From the NCBI RefSeq assembly GCF_003024195.1, contig NZ_KZ679044.1:152978-216977 (forward strand): DNA of 64,000 nucleotides. Reading direction: 5' to 3'. The position numbers and the translations under genes are program-made. Origin of the DNA: Streptomyces dioscori (GTDB lineage: Bacteria > Actinomycetota > Actinomycetes > Streptomycetales > Streptomycetaceae). Every line of letters begins with the position of its first letter. The first letter of the stretch is position 1. This document shows positions 7,955 through 16,533 of the stretch, in pieces. The notes beneath the pieces were generated by a model. That model was not told the origin of the DNA and ran no database searches. It saw nothing but the letters and a program-made list of their open reading frames with translations.

Positions 7955-8302
7955 TCAGGACATCCCGGGGCCGTCCGGCGCCGCCTGACTCGCCGCACGC
8001 CGGTATTCGGCGTTGATCCGCTGTGCTTCCTCAAGCTGGTCCTCAAGGATCACGATGCGGCAGGCGGCCTCGACCGGCGTGCCCCGGTCGACGAGCTCGC
8101 GCGCGCGGGCGGCGATCCGTAGCTGGTAGCGGGAGTACCGCCGGTGCCCGCCCTCGGAGCGCAGCGGGGTGATGAGCCTGGCCTCCCCGATGGCCCGGAG
8201 GAAACCGGGAGTGGTGCCGAGCATCTCGGCGGCCCGCCCCATCGTGTACGCGGGGTAGTCGTCGTCGTCCAGCCGATCGCCCAGCGGATTCTCTGCTGTC
8301 AT
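7955..8302 (-). CDS. MerR family transcriptional regulator
   Basis: The 115-aa protein has a MerR-type winged helix: YTMGRAAEMLGTTPGFLRAIGEARLITPLRSEGGHRRYSRYQL (about residues 17-60) with the hallmark GHRRYS wing. A helical dimerisation region follows (EDQLEEAQRINAEYRRAA). There is no large effector domain and no metal-binding cysteines, so the ligand is unknown. The ATG at 8302 has GAGGTG just upstream; in-frame codons further 5' run through a palindrome and lack similarity. It diverges from the GvpU-like gene across a 573-nt gap. Confidence 0.85.
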   Translation of the reverse strand: MTAENPLGDRLDDDDYPAYTMGRAAEMLGTTPGFLRAIGEARLITPLRSEGGHRRYSRYQLRIAARARELVDRGTPVEAACRIVILEDQLEEAQRINAEYRRAASQAAPDGPGMS

Positions 8303-8327
8303 GTCACCTCGTTCTGCAACGCGTCGA

Positions 8328-8359
8328 GGGGCCCTGGTGCCGTACGGCACCAGGGCCCC
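8328..8359. promoter_or_regulatory. Perfect 32-bp palindrome in the MerR leader
   Basis: The arms are GGGGCCCTGGTGCC and its complement around GTAC, with no mismatch. It ends 26 nt ahead of the MerR start. It could be a leader hairpin that affects translation, a terminator without a T-run for an upstream transcript, or a strong operator for a dimeric regulator such as the adjacent MerR protein. Confidence 0.55.
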
Positions 8360-8875
8360 GAAGGAAATTGAACACCATCTGCCGGCGCTACTGTCGCGCC
8401 GACCTTCTGTTTCCGTCACCCGGCCCGGGAGAGGGCAGGGAGTACGGGGACCGTGGTTGCGTGACCGGGGACCACCTTCCAATCCGGGGTCTGGCGAGCC
8501 CGGTCGAATGTTCTCGGCCGGGCGATCCTGATGGCGTCTGCTCCTTCCGTCCTTCCTCGAAATCCATGGGTGGTGCTGGTGGCGGCTCCTCGGTCCGCGA
8601 GCCACCCAGCGCGGTCGTCAGTCCCGTCACCGTCCTGCGAACCACGTGGCTTCGAAACTCCACAACCGCTCTGAACTGCGCACTTCTCGTACTTCTGCCC
8701 GTCAGTTCATGTCTGCGGGCCTTGCTCGACCTCGTCTACGAGAGAAACCTTAGCTACGTGCGCGACCAATGTCTACTCTGGCAAAGGTAGATTTTGGTCA
8801 GCATGAATCCCAAATATTTTGGTGTCATCTCTACGGGAGGTGGGTAGGAGCGACCGCTGGATAGAATCGGCTCCC
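8360..8875. other. Long divergent intergenic region
   Basis: No supported gene lies here. The part nearest the MerR gene is GC-rich with several short hairpins. Positions 8740-8830 are unusually AT-rich for this genome, with ATTTTGGT twice in direct orientation, and look like promoter DNA for both flanking genes. The length suggests a long MerR leader or a small RNA on the minus strand. Confidence 0.4.
8862..8867 (+). promoter_or_regulatory. -10 element giving a probable leaderless transcript
   Basis: TAGAAT lies 9 nt before the ATG at 8876, and no ribosome site is present. Transcription would begin at or next to the start codon, as is common in Streptomyces. Confidence 0.5.
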
Positions 8876-9259
8876 ATGTCGAACCCTGACGAACTGCTCG
8901 TCGGTATCTCAGCCCTGGTGGAGTCCGGGCAGAGCAATCGGATGTCGCTGACCGTGGTCGCCGGTGGTGCTGTCATCACCGGCAGACTGGCCCCCGAAGC
9001 CGTGTGGCGGGAACGGGTCTCGGAGGTGCTGAAGGACTCCGACCATCTGGGCCCGTTCTCCGGCGTCTTCCTCGCGGACCGGCCACAGGACCGTACCGGT
9101 CAGGCCGATCGTGACGCGGCGCCCACGCATCTGCACTTCCATCTCGCCCGCATCCTGCAGGGCAATGTCGGGATTCCCGAGACCGGCGGGATGTACCGCG
9201 TCGCGATCACCGATGTCAGTGCCTGGACCGTGGGCGACTTCAGCTACTCCGACCAGTGA
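8876..9259 (+). CDS. GvpU-like protein
   Basis: The 127-aa soluble protein has the layout of the accessory gas-vesicle protein GvpU family: SLTVVAGGAVITGRLAPEAVWRE near residues 25-50, then HLHFHLARILQG (about 85-96) and a final YRVAITDVSAWTVGDFSYSD. No gvpA-type structural gene is in the window, so it is probably an orphan homologue with another role. The ATG at 8876 is preferred to an upstream ATG because it fits the -10 at 8862 and the family start. A strong hairpin follows the gene. Confidence 0.6.
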   Translation: MSNPDELLVGISALVESGQSNRMSLTVVAGGAVITGRLAPEAVWRERVSEVLKDSDHLGPFSGVFLADRPQDRTGQADRDAAPTHLHFHLARILQGNVGIPETGGMYRVAITDVSAWTVGDFSYSDQ

Positions 9260-9294
9260 GCCGCCGGAATCCGTAGGACCCGCCGACCCATGAC

Positions 9295-9330
9295 GAAGGG
9301 CCCCGCCGACGTGAGTCGGCGGGGCCCTTC
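9295..9330. terminator. Bidirectional hairpin terminator
   Basis: GAAGGGCCCCGCCGAC and its perfect complement are separated by GTGA. It lies between the convergent GvpU-like gene and the small cold-shock-cluster gene and probably serves both. Confidence 0.8.
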
Positions 9331-9359
9331 ACTGTCCTGCGGGTCAGCGGGTCAGCGGT

Positions 9360-9767
9360 TCAGCGGGCGACGGCCGCGTCCGCGCTCATGCTCGTGTTCA
9401 TGTTCGTGCTCAGGTCCGTGTTCGCACCGGCGGGCGCGTCGGTGTTGACGGGGGCGGAGGGCTCGGCCTCGCCGAGCATCGCCGAGGCGTTCTGGAGCGG
9501 GGTCAGGGCGCGCGGCGCGGCGGGCGCGGGCTCCTGGAGGCTGCGGCAGGTGAAGCCGAGGCGGGCCATCGCCCGGGTGACCTCCGCGCCGGTGAAGTCG
9601 CGGCGGTCCTGCCGGGTGATGATCTCGCCGACCTGCTTGACCGGGTACTGGCGGCGGCCGATGAGCACGGACTCACCCGTGATGGCCTCGGGCTTGACAC
9701 CCTTCATCGAGTCCAGCACCCCGTTCTTGGTGAGGTCGAACGGGAACCGGGCGATGACACAGCGCAT
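9360..9767 (-). CDS. Conserved protein of the csp-helicase cluster (SCO5918-like)
   Basis: The 135-aa protein begins MRCVIARFPFDLTKNGVLDS and continues MKGVKPEAITGESVLIGRRQYPVKQVGEIITRQDRRDFT, a compact domain of about 80 residues, then a Pro/Ala/Asn-rich tail with Met-rich repeats (NMNTSMS). I recognise it as the small conserved protein next to the cold-shock helicase in streptomycetes, but no biochemical function is known to me. It is the last gene of the minus-strand group and ends just before a strong hairpin. A role in RNA metabolism in the cold is inferred from neighbours only. Confidence 0.7.
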   Translation of the reverse strand: MRCVIARFPFDLTKNGVLDSMKGVKPEAITGESVLIGRRQYPVKQVGEIITRQDRRDFTGAEVTRAMARLGFTCRSLQEPAPAAPRALTPLQNASAMLGEAEPSAPVNTDAPAGANTDLSTNMNTSMSADAAVAR

Positions 9768-9976
9768 GATGCCTCACAGACAGAGAGGGAGAAGGGGGCC
9801 GACCCGGGACGGGGGCGGGGTGCAACGGGGTGGAGCAGCCGGACGGGCGAGGGCTTCCTCCGGGGGACGGTACCCGCCGCGGGCGCCGGGTGGGGCGGCG
9901 GGCTGCCGTGACCACGTCACGTGCCCGGCCGGCCCCACCGGCCCGCGCCTGCGGTACCGCGCCCCGGGAGGAGCGC

Positions 9977-11500
9977 TCAGGCAGCCGCGTCGACGGCGGA
10001 CGAGCGCGGCGCCGGACGGCGTGCCGCGTCGCCCGTGGAACGGCTCCGGCCGCCACGCCCGCGCCGGCCGCGGGACGCCGCGGAGGGGGCGGAGGAGGTG
10101 CTGCGCCGGGTCCGCTCGGAGGCGGGGGCGGTGATGGTGACCGGGACACCCGAGGGGGCCTGGGCGCCGGTGATGCGGCTCAGCTCGGCTTCGCCCGAAC
10201 GGACCTGGGTGGTCTGCGGGTTGATGCCCGCGGCGGCCATCAGACGGCTCATGTCACGGCGCTGGTTGGGGGTCACCAGTGTGACGACGCTGCCGGACTC
10301 GCCCGCGCGGGCCGTACGGCCGCCGCGGTGCAGGTAGTCCTTGTGGTCGGTGGGCGGGTCGACGTTCACCACGAGGTCGAGGTTGTCGACGTGGATGCCG
10401 CGCGCCGCGACGTTGGTCGCCACCAGCACCGTCACATGCCCGGACTTGAAGCGGGACAGGGTCCGGGTGCGCTGCGGCTGGGACTTGCCGCCGTGCAGGG
10501 CCGCGGCCCGCACCCCGCTGTTCAGCAGGTGGTCGGTCAGCCGGTCCACCGCGTGCTTGGTGTCCAGGAACATGATCACGCGGCCTTCGCGGGCCGCGAT
10601 CTCGGTGGTGGTGCGCTGCTTGTCCGCGCCGTGCACGTGCAGGACGTGGTGCTCCATGGTGGTCACGGCGCCCGCGGACGGGTCGACGGAGTGGACCACC
10701 GGGTCGGTCAGGTAGCGGCGCACCAGCAGGTCGACGTTGCGGTCGAGCGTGGCCGAGAACAGCATCCGCTGGCCCTCGGGGCGCACCTGGTCGAGCAGCG
10801 CGGTGACCTGCGGCATGAAGCCCATGTCGGTCATCTGGTCGGCCTCGTCGAGGACCGTGATGGCGACCTGGTTCAGCCGGCAGTCGCCGCGGTCGATGAG
10901 GTCCTTGAGGCGGCCGGGCGTGGCGACGACGACCTCGGCGCCGGCGCGCAGCGCACCGGCCTGCTTGCCGATCGACATGCCGCCGACGACGGTGGTCAGC
11001 CGCAGCCGCAGGGAGCGGGCGTACGGGGTGAGCGCGTCGGTGACCTGCTGGGCCAGCTCGCGGGTGGGGACGAGGACCAGGGCGAGCGGCTGCCTGGGCT
11101 CGGCGCGCTGGCCCGCCGTACGGGCGAGCATCGCCAGGCCGAAGGCGAGGGTCTTGCCCGAGCCGGTGCGGCCACGGCCGAGTACGTCACGGCCCGCGAG
11201 GGAGTTCGGCAGGGTCGCGCCCTGAATCGGGAAGGGCACGGTCACGCCCTCGTGGCTGAGCGCGTCCAGCAGCTGCGCCGGCATGTCGAGATCGGCGAAC
11301 GCCTCGACGGCGGGCAGGGCCGGGGTGACCGTCTTCGGCAGCGCGAACTCGCCCTGGGGGGAGCTCTGTCGGCGGCCGTAGCCGCCGCTGTCGGAACGGC
11401 GCGGGGAGCTGGAGCGGGTACCGCCACCGCTCCGGCCGGCGCTCGGAGCTCCGGCGCTGCGGGTACGGGAGTAGCGGTCGTTCGTGCGCGTGCGGTTCAC
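9977..11500 (-). CDS. DEAD-box ATP-dependent RNA helicase
   Basis: The 507-aa protein has all helicase motifs: a Q-motif region (VPFPIQGATLPNSL), Walker A GRTGSGKT, PTRELAQQ, TPGRL, DEAD in VLDEADQM, SAT in LFSATLD, ATNVAARGIHVD, and HRGGRTARAG. N- and C-terminal extensions are Ser/Arg/Gly-rich and disordered (about 1-50 and 445-507), typical of RNA-binding RhlE/CsdA-like enzymes. It probably unwinds structured RNA at low temperature, given the cspA-like gene 327 nt upstream and the small partner gene downstream. The ATG at 11500 has AAGGAAGG just upstream. Confidence 0.93.
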   Translation of the reverse strand: MNRTRTNDRYSRTRSAGAPSAGRSGGGTRSSSPRRSDSGGYGRRQSSPQGEFALPKTVTPALPAVEAFADLDMPAQLLDALSHEGVTVPFPIQGATLPNSLAGRDVLGRGRTGSGKTLAFGLAMLARTAGQRAEPRQPLALVLVPTRELAQQVTDALTPYARSLRLRLTTVVGGMSIGKQAGALRAGAEVVVATPGRLKDLIDRGDCRLNQVAITVLDEADQMTDMGFMPQVTALLDQVRPEGQRMLFSATLDRNVDLLVRRYLTDPVVHSVDPSAGAVTTMEHHVLHVHGADKQRTTTEIAAREGRVIMFLDTKHAVDRLTDHLLNSGVRAAALHGGKSQPQRTRTLSRFKSGHVTVLVATNVAARGIHVDNLDLVVNVDPPTDHKDYLHRGGRTARAGESGSVVTLVTPNQRRDMSRLMAAAGINPQTTQVRSGEAELSRITGAQAPSGVPVTITAPASERTRRSTSSAPSAASRGRRGRGGRSRSTGDAARRPAPRSSAVDAAA

Positions 11501-11774
11501 GTGGAACCTTCCTTGACGTGGCGCGTATCAAGGAATTCCCGCGGAGAACGAGCAGCGCAGAGAATTGCAAGAACGAGCCGAAGTAATGGGGAGCCGAATC
11601 GGTTGGAAAATCGAAGCGGCGATGGGGAATATTCGCGGGTGGCCTCGCCGGAGCGCGTTGCGCGTTTCCTGGGACGGGGTCGGTCGTTCCGTGCGGGTGG
11701 CTCCGAAGGATTTTCATCCGGAGCTTGGACGGAGGACCCCGTGGAGCGGGTCGCGAATCCCCTGGAATGCAGCG
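11501..11774. other. Helicase leader region
   Basis: No gene is seen. The region lies between the csp terminator and the helicase start and has AT-richer patches (11520-11640). It probably holds the helicase promoter and a long 5' leader. Confidence 0.4.
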
Positions 11775-11810
11775 AGCTGGGGCCCGCACCCCAAGGTGCG
11801 GGCCCCAGCT
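11775..11810 (-). terminator. Hairpin terminator after the cold-shock gene
   Basis: AGCTGGGGCCCGCACC pairs perfectly with its complement across a CCAA loop, 17 nt after the csp stop. Partial read-through into the helicase gene is possible. Confidence 0.75.
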
Positions 11811-11826
11811 GCGAAGTGCGTGACGA

Positions 11827-12030
11827 CTAGGCGGGAACGATGTTCTCGGCCGTCGGGCCCTTCTGACCCTGCGCGATGTCGAACGTGACCTTCTGGCCCT
11901 CGTTCAGCTCGCGGAAGCCCTGGGCGGCGATGTTCGAGTAGTGGGCGAAGACGTCAGCGCCGCCACCGTCCTGCTCGATGAAGCCGAAGCCCTTTTCTGC
12001 GTTGAACCACTTCACGGTACCGGAAGCCAT
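11827..12030 (-). CDS. CspA-type cold-shock protein
   Basis: The 67-aa protein is a single cold-shock domain that binds single-stranded RNA/DNA: MASGTVKWFNAEKGFGFIEQ carries RNP1 (KGFGFI), DVFAHYS is RNP2, and ENIVPA ends the fold. It is the normal length for the family. The ATG at 12030 has GGAGATAAAC upstream. Its leader contains stable hairpins and a TTGACA promoter element. It heads the cold-shock block, with a helicase downstream on the same strand behind a terminator. Confidence 0.97.
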   Translation of the reverse strand: MASGTVKWFNAEKGFGFIEQDGGGADVFAHYSNIAAQGFRELNEGQKVTFDIAQGQKGPTAENIVPA

Positions 12031-12167
12031 GTTTATCTCCTTCGGGGCGGTGCGTCGGGGCGCACACTGTGTGCGCTCCGTGTCGCCGTGATGATCACCC
12101 CACCGGAAATGCAACCGGAGCCATAAAGGATCCCCACCCGTAACGAAGTGGTGGGGATGCCTGTCAA
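12031..12167 (-). promoter_or_regulatory. Promoter and structured leader of the cold-shock gene
   Basis: A consensus -35 TTGACA lies at 12162-12167 on the minus strand. Downstream, ATCCCCACC and GGTGGGGAT (12130-12158) form an inverted repeat with an 11-nt loop. GCGCACAC and GTGTGCGC around one T (12060-12076) form a second, 30 nt before the start codon. Long structured leaders are known in cspA mRNAs elsewhere; this one being a thermosensor or operator is an inference. Confidence 0.5.
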
Positions 12168-12389
12168 GATTTTCGGGAACCACAACATGCAACTGAGATC
12201 GAGACTAGCACGCTGCGATCGGGGGTGCGTGATGAGTTATTTCACTCGGGCTGTCGAGTAAGTAATTGTCATCGCGCGTCGAGGTCAATTCTCATGTGGC
12301 TGGCACAGGTATTGGTCTGCCCGGGGGGCATGGTTTCTGTGCGCCCGCGGTGGGTGGGGTTTCGTGTGCGGGCCCGGTGGGGGCTGGTC

Positions 12390-12527
12390 GCGCAGTTCCC
12401 CGCGCCCCTCGACAGGGGCCTGCGGCCCGCTGCGCGCCCGTCGACAGGGGTCTGCGGCCCGCTGCGCGTCCCTCGGCAGGGGCCTGCGGCCCGCTGCGCG
12501 TCCCTCGGCAGGGGCCTGCGGCCCGCT
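12390..12527. repeat. Dispersed repeat core plus four 32-bp tandem repeats
   Basis: The core GCGCAGTTCCCCGCGCCCCT (12390-12409) runs into four units of about 32 bp ending CCTGCGGCCCGCT (12401-12431, 12432-12463, 12464-12495, 12496-12527). The last two units are identical. Each unit holds a short palindrome (CTCGGCAGGGGCCTGCGGCC). The block lies between the csp promoter region and the 3' end of the lipase gene, with no ORF of its own. Confidence 0.85.
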
Positions 12528-12606
12528 GAGAGGGGCTCGCGGGGTGCCGAGAAGGGCTCGCGGGCCTTTGGGGGCGGCCTGCGAGACCCCTGGGGTGCGG
12601 CGTTGC

Positions 12607-13932
12607 TCAGGGCTGGAGCGGGAGTGTTCGGCAGTTGGAGGTGGTGGGCTCGCCCGCGAGGCGGTCCGTGAGCCAGTCGATGGCGTTTCCCTGGTCGGTC
12701 AGGAGCGGGGCGAAGTGGTTGAGCAGTGCGCTGCCCACGCCCGGCAGGACCACCGGCTTGTACGTGACGTCGGCCCCCTTGTGGCACCAGTCGACCGCGA
12801 GGTCCCGGGACTGGCCGTGGGGGACGAGGTTGTCGCTGACGCCCGTAGCGAGCCGGACCGGGCCCGACGGCTTCAGTCTGCCGATGCGCTGCCCGTCCAG
12901 GAATGTCTTGAGTTCGGGCGTGGCGGCGATGATGTCGCTGATGGAGCGGCCGTCGGTCGTCCACTTGGTGCTCTTGGCGTAGCCGTAGCCGAAGAGCGCG
13001 TCGCCGACGCACATGGTGGACAGGTCGGTGAGGGCCGCCTTCCCGGCCGCGTTCAGATGCGCCTCGGCGATCGGCTTCAGTTCCGGGTCGGACTGGAGGA
13101 AGCCGTTGAGGGACCAGCCCAGCGCACCGGCCAGCTCGCTGCCGTCGATGGCCTTCGTCACATCGGTCAGGTCGGCGGGCGGCGCGCCCGCGTAGGTTCC
13201 GGCGAGGGTCACGTCGGGGGCGTACGAGGACTGCAGTTCGGCGGCGGCGGCGGTCGCCCCGCCGCCCTGGCTGTAGCCGAACAGTCCGACCGGGGAGTCC
13301 GCGGTGACCGAGGTGCCGCTCAGTGAGCGGGCCGCGCGGACGGCGTCGAGGACCGCGTGCGCCTCGTCGACCCGGTCGACGTAGGTGTGCAGCCGGTCGG
13401 TCGCGCCGAGGCCGGCGTAGTCGGTGACGACGACGGCGACGCCCTTGGCGAGGAGCCGGTAGATCGACAGGTCCTCGTAGCCGACGGAGACGGTCTCGCC
13501 GTTGAACGACAGCGGGTGTTCGAGGCCCATGGACGCGGCGCACTGGTCGCCCTGGCCCAGGGTGCCGGGTGCCAGCGCGACCAGGGGCCGCGGGCCGCCG
13601 CCCTTCCAGCGGGCGGCCGGTTCGATGTACGCGCCGGTGACGGCGACCGGCCCGCCGTTCGAGTCGGTGGACTTGTACATCAGCCGGGTCGCGGTGCCCG
13701 GCAGCGGTCCGTGGAGGCTGGGCAGGCTCAGGGCCAGCGGGAGCGGTTCGCTGCGTACGAGCGTGCCGTTCGCGGCGGGCAGGGTGGCCGGCGGGTGGTA
13801 GAAGGCGGGGATGGTGACGCCCCGGGACACGACCTCGTCCGCCGCCGTGGCGGCGGTGGCCGTGAGTGCCTGGGCGGTGAGGCAGGCGACGGCGGTGACT
13901 GCCGCGGCCAGCAGTTTTCTGCGTGCGGGCAT
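12607..13932 (-). CDS. Secreted lipase (LIP family alpha/beta hydrolase)
   Basis: The 441-aa precursor has a Sec signal peptide (RRKLLAAAVTAVACLTAQALTATAATA, cleaved near residue 31). The mature part resembles secretory lipases: a long N-terminal lead-in, the nucleophile elbow GYSQGG (about residue 220), DNLVPHG with the likely acid (about 375), and a conserved NHF at about 410 supplying histidine. It should hydrolyse acyl esters outside the cell. It diverges from the MMPL transporter; the shared intergenic region carries an inverted repeat that fits a TetR-like operator, but no such regulator is adjacent. Confidence 0.85.
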   Translation of the reverse strand: MPARRKLLAAAVTAVACLTAQALTATAATAADEVVSRGVTIPAFYHPPATLPAANGTLVRSEPLPLALSLPSLHGPLPGTATRLMYKSTDSNGGPVAVTGAYIEPAARWKGGGPRPLVALAPGTLGQGDQCAASMGLEHPLSFNGETVSVGYEDLSIYRLLAKGVAVVVTDYAGLGATDRLHTYVDRVDEAHAVLDAVRAARSLSGTSVTADSPVGLFGYSQGGGATAAAAELQSSYAPDVTLAGTYAGAPPADLTDVTKAIDGSELAGALGWSLNGFLQSDPELKPIAEAHLNAAGKAALTDLSTMCVGDALFGYGYAKSTKWTTDGRSISDIIAATPELKTFLDGQRIGRLKPSGPVRLATGVSDNLVPHGQSRDLAVDWCHKGADVTYKPVVLPGVGSALLNHFAPLLTDQGNAIDWLTDRLAGEPTTSNCRTLPLQP

Positions 13933-14239
13933 GGCGAACCTCCTGTGGAGCGGCCGACAGGTGAAAGTCCGCCTGGAACTTACCTACGAGTAAGTTACTC
14001 GTGGTAGCAGTAGGGAGGTTACGGTTCGGTAACTTGGCGTGGGGGCGGGCCCGAACCTGACGGGAGCCAGACCAGAGGCTGACAAGGCGGCCCGGACCGT
14101 CGTCCCGAAGACGGAGCCGGAAGCCTGTTCCTACTGCGTACCGAGTAGCGAAATGTGTCGGCAGACGCACGACGACAGGACGGGTCTCCACCGGACAGCC
14201 TGGAGGGACATTCGGCACCAGATGTGGAGACCTCCTGCC
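13933..14239. promoter_or_regulatory. Divergent lipase/MMPL promoter region with operator-like repeat
   Basis: CTACGAGTAA (13984-13993), G, then TTACTCGTGG (13995-14004) form a near-perfect 21-bp inverted repeat of the kind bound by TetR-family repressors. A weaker pair GTTAC/GTAAC follows near 14019-14034. The rest of the 307-nt gap up to the MMPL start shows no gene. Confidence 0.5.
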
Positions 14240-16450
14240 GTGGCTACTTTCCTGTACCGATTGGGCCGTCTGGCCTTCCGGCGTCGCTGGTACGTCGCCC
14301 TGGTCTGGGCGGCCGTCCTGGCCGCGGTCGGACTGGGCGCGATGAAGGCCCCGGCGGCGGCCGAAGAGGCGTTCTCCATGCCGGGCATCGAGTCCCAGAA
14401 GGCGTTCGACCTGATGGAGGAGCGCTTCCCCGGCACGTCCGCCGACGGCGCGACCGCGCGGGTCGTCTTCGTCGCGCCGGACGGCGGGAAGGTCACCGCC
14501 GCCGAGAGCAGGGAGACCGTCGAGAAGACCGTCAAGGAGCTGGGCGACGGCTCGCAGGTCGCCGGTGCGGCCGACCCCTTCCAGGCGAAGGCGGTCAGCA
14601 AGGACGGCACGACGGCGTACGCGACCGTCAATTACAAGGTCGGGCCCGAGGAGCTGACGGACGCCAGCAGGTCCCAGCTGGTGAAGGCGCTCGACGAGGC
14701 CCGGGACTCCGGGCTGACCGTCGAGGCCGGCGGCACCGCGATGGAGGAGAACGGCGGACCGGGCGGAGCGGCGGAGCTGATAGGCGTCGCGATCGCCGCG
14801 GTCGTCCTGCTCGTCACCTTCGGTTCCCTCGCCGCGGCCGGGCTGCCGCTGCTGACCGCCGTCATCGGCGTCGGCGTGAGCATGGCCACGATCCTGACGC
14901 TGGCCAGCACCCTCGGCCTGTCCACCACCACCGGCACCCTGGCGATGATGCTGGGCCTCGCGGTCGGCATCGACTACGCCCTGTTCGTGGTCTCCCGCTA
15001 CCGCGAGGAGCGCGCCAAGGGCCGTACGCCCGAGGAGGCCACCGCGCTCGCGACCGGTACGGCCGGTTCCGCGGTCGTCTTCGCCGGACTCACCGTCGTC
15101 ATCGCGCTGGCCGGCCTCGCCGTCGTCGGCATCCCGATGCTCACCAAGATGGGCCTGGCCGCGGCCGGCGCGGTCGTCGTGGGCGTGTTCATCGCGCTGA
15201 CCCTCGTACCGGCACTGCTCGGCTTCTGGCCGAACGCCGTACTCACCCGGAAGGCCCGCAGGAGCGGCCGGGTCGAGAAGGAGGCCGAGAGCAACGGCGG
15301 CACCCGCTGGGCGCGGTTCGTCCTGCGCCGGCCCGTGCCCGTACTGCTTCTCGGCGTGGTCGGCCTCGGAGCCCTTGCGGTACCGATGGCGGATCTGCAG
15401 CTGGGCATGCCCGGCGACGAGGCGAAGTCGACCTCCACCACCGAGCGCCGGGCCTACGACGCGCTCGCCGACGGCTTCGGACCGGGCTTCAACGGTCCGC
15501 TGACCGTCGTCGTGGACGCCAAGGGCGACTCCGACGCGAAGGGTGCCGTGGAGACGATCTCCAAGGAGATCGGCGACACCGAAGGGGTCGTGTCCGTCTC
15601 CCCGGCGCGCTTCAACGAGAGCGGCGACACCGCCGTCTTCTCGGTCGTGCCCTCCACCGCGCCGACCGACCAGAAGACCACGGACCTGGTGAACACCATC
15701 CGCGGCGAGCGGAACGGGGTCGAGGCCGAGACCGGCGCGACCTTCGAGGTCACCGGCACCACCGCGCTGAACATCGACATCTCCGACAAGGTCTCGGGCA
15801 CCCTGGTCCCGTACCTGATCGTCGTGGTCGGCCTCGCGATCATCCTGCTGATGGTGGTCTTCCGGTCCCTGCTCGTCCCGCTGAAGGCCGCCCTCGGCTT
15901 CCTCCTGTCGGTCCTCGCCTCCCTCGGTGTGGTCGTCCTGGTCTTCCAGCAGGGCCACGGCGCCGAACTCCTGGGCGTGGAGCAGACCGGCCCGATCATG
16001 AGCCTGATGCCGATCTTCCTGGTGGGCATCGTCTTCGGTCTGGCCATGGACTACGAGGTCTTCCTGGTCTCCCGGATGCGCGAGGCGTACGTCCACGGGG
16101 AGTCGCCCGCCCAGGCGGTGACCAGCGGATTCCGGCACAGCGCCCGGGTCGTCGTGGCCGCCGCGCTGATCATGATCGCGGTGTTCGCCGGCTTCATCGG
16201 CGAGAGCGAGTCCATGATCAAGATGATCGGCTTCGGGCTGGCCACCGCCGTCCTCTTCGACGCCTTCGTCGTACGGATGGCGATCGTGCCCGCGGTGCTG
16301 GCCCTGCTCGGCCACAAGGCCTGGTGGCTGCCGGGCTGGCTCGACCGGCTGCTGCCCCGCGTCGACGTGGAGGGCGAGGCACTCAGCCGCAGCGCCGAGA
16401 CCGCCCCGGCGCCGTCCGACACGGCCGACCTGGAGGTGGCCCGCACCTGA
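14240..16450 (+). CDS. MMPL family (RND superfamily) transporter
   Basis: The 736-aa membrane protein has the MMPL repeat: one N-terminal helix, a soluble loop (about 45-165), five helices, then a second copy with loop (about 385-525) and five more helices. Signature segments are GLAVGIDYALFVVSRYRE in the first half and FGLAMDYEVFLVSRMREA in the second, whose Asp residues fit proton coupling. Family members export lipids or drugs. The GTG at 14240 is chosen because GGAGA lies 10 nt upstream and VATFLYRLGRLAFRRRW is the usual family start; in-frame codons further up look non-coding. Confidence 0.92.
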   Translation: MATFLYRLGRLAFRRRWYVALVWAAVLAAVGLGAMKAPAAAEEAFSMPGIESQKAFDLMEERFPGTSADGATARVVFVAPDGGKVTAAESRETVEKTVKELGDGSQVAGAADPFQAKAVSKDGTTAYATVNYKVGPEELTDASRSQLVKALDEARDSGLTVEAGGTAMEENGGPGGAAELIGVAIAAVVLLVTFGSLAAAGLPLLTAVIGVGVSMATILTLASTLGLSTTTGTLAMMLGLAVGIDYALFVVSRYREERAKGRTPEEATALATGTAGSAVVFAGLTVVIALAGLAVVGIPMLTKMGLAAAGAVVVGVFIALTLVPALLGFWPNAVLTRKARRSGRVEKEAESNGGTRWARFVLRRPVPVLLLGVVGLGALAVPMADLQLGMPGDEAKSTSTTERRAYDALADGFGPGFNGPLTVVVDAKGDSDAKGAVETISKEIGDTEGVVSVSPARFNESGDTAVFSVVPSTAPTDQKTTDLVNTIRGERNGVEAETGATFEVTGTTALNIDISDKVSGTLVPYLIVVVGLAIILLMVVFRSLLVPLKAALGFLLSVLASLGVVVLVFQQGHGAELLGVEQTGPIMSLMPIFLVGIVFGLAMDYEVFLVSRMREAYVHGESPAQAVTSGFRHSARVVVAAALIMIAVFAGFIGESESMIKMIGFGLATAVLFDAFVVRMAIVPAVLALLGHKAWWLPGWLDRLLPRVDVEGEALSRSAETAPAPSDTADLEVART

Positions 16451-16533
16451 GACCCGTGAGGTGGACCTGGCACCCGGCAGGTCCACCTGAGGCCCATGAG
16501 GTCCACCTGAGGCGACCGCCTCCCTCCCCCCCG

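Noticed and set aside
9830..11830. A 666-codon plus-strand open frame over the helicase
   Set aside because: It is antisense to an intact DEAD-box helicase with all motifs, and its composition is typical of shadow frames in GC-rich genes.
12401..12527. CRISPR array
   Set aside because: The repeats are directly adjacent with no unique spacers, and no cas genes are present.
12269..16486. A 1405-codon minus-strand open frame
   Set aside because: It runs antisense through the MMPL gene and across the lipase in another frame, with low-complexity Gly/Arg/His-rich sequence. It is a high-GC shadow frame.
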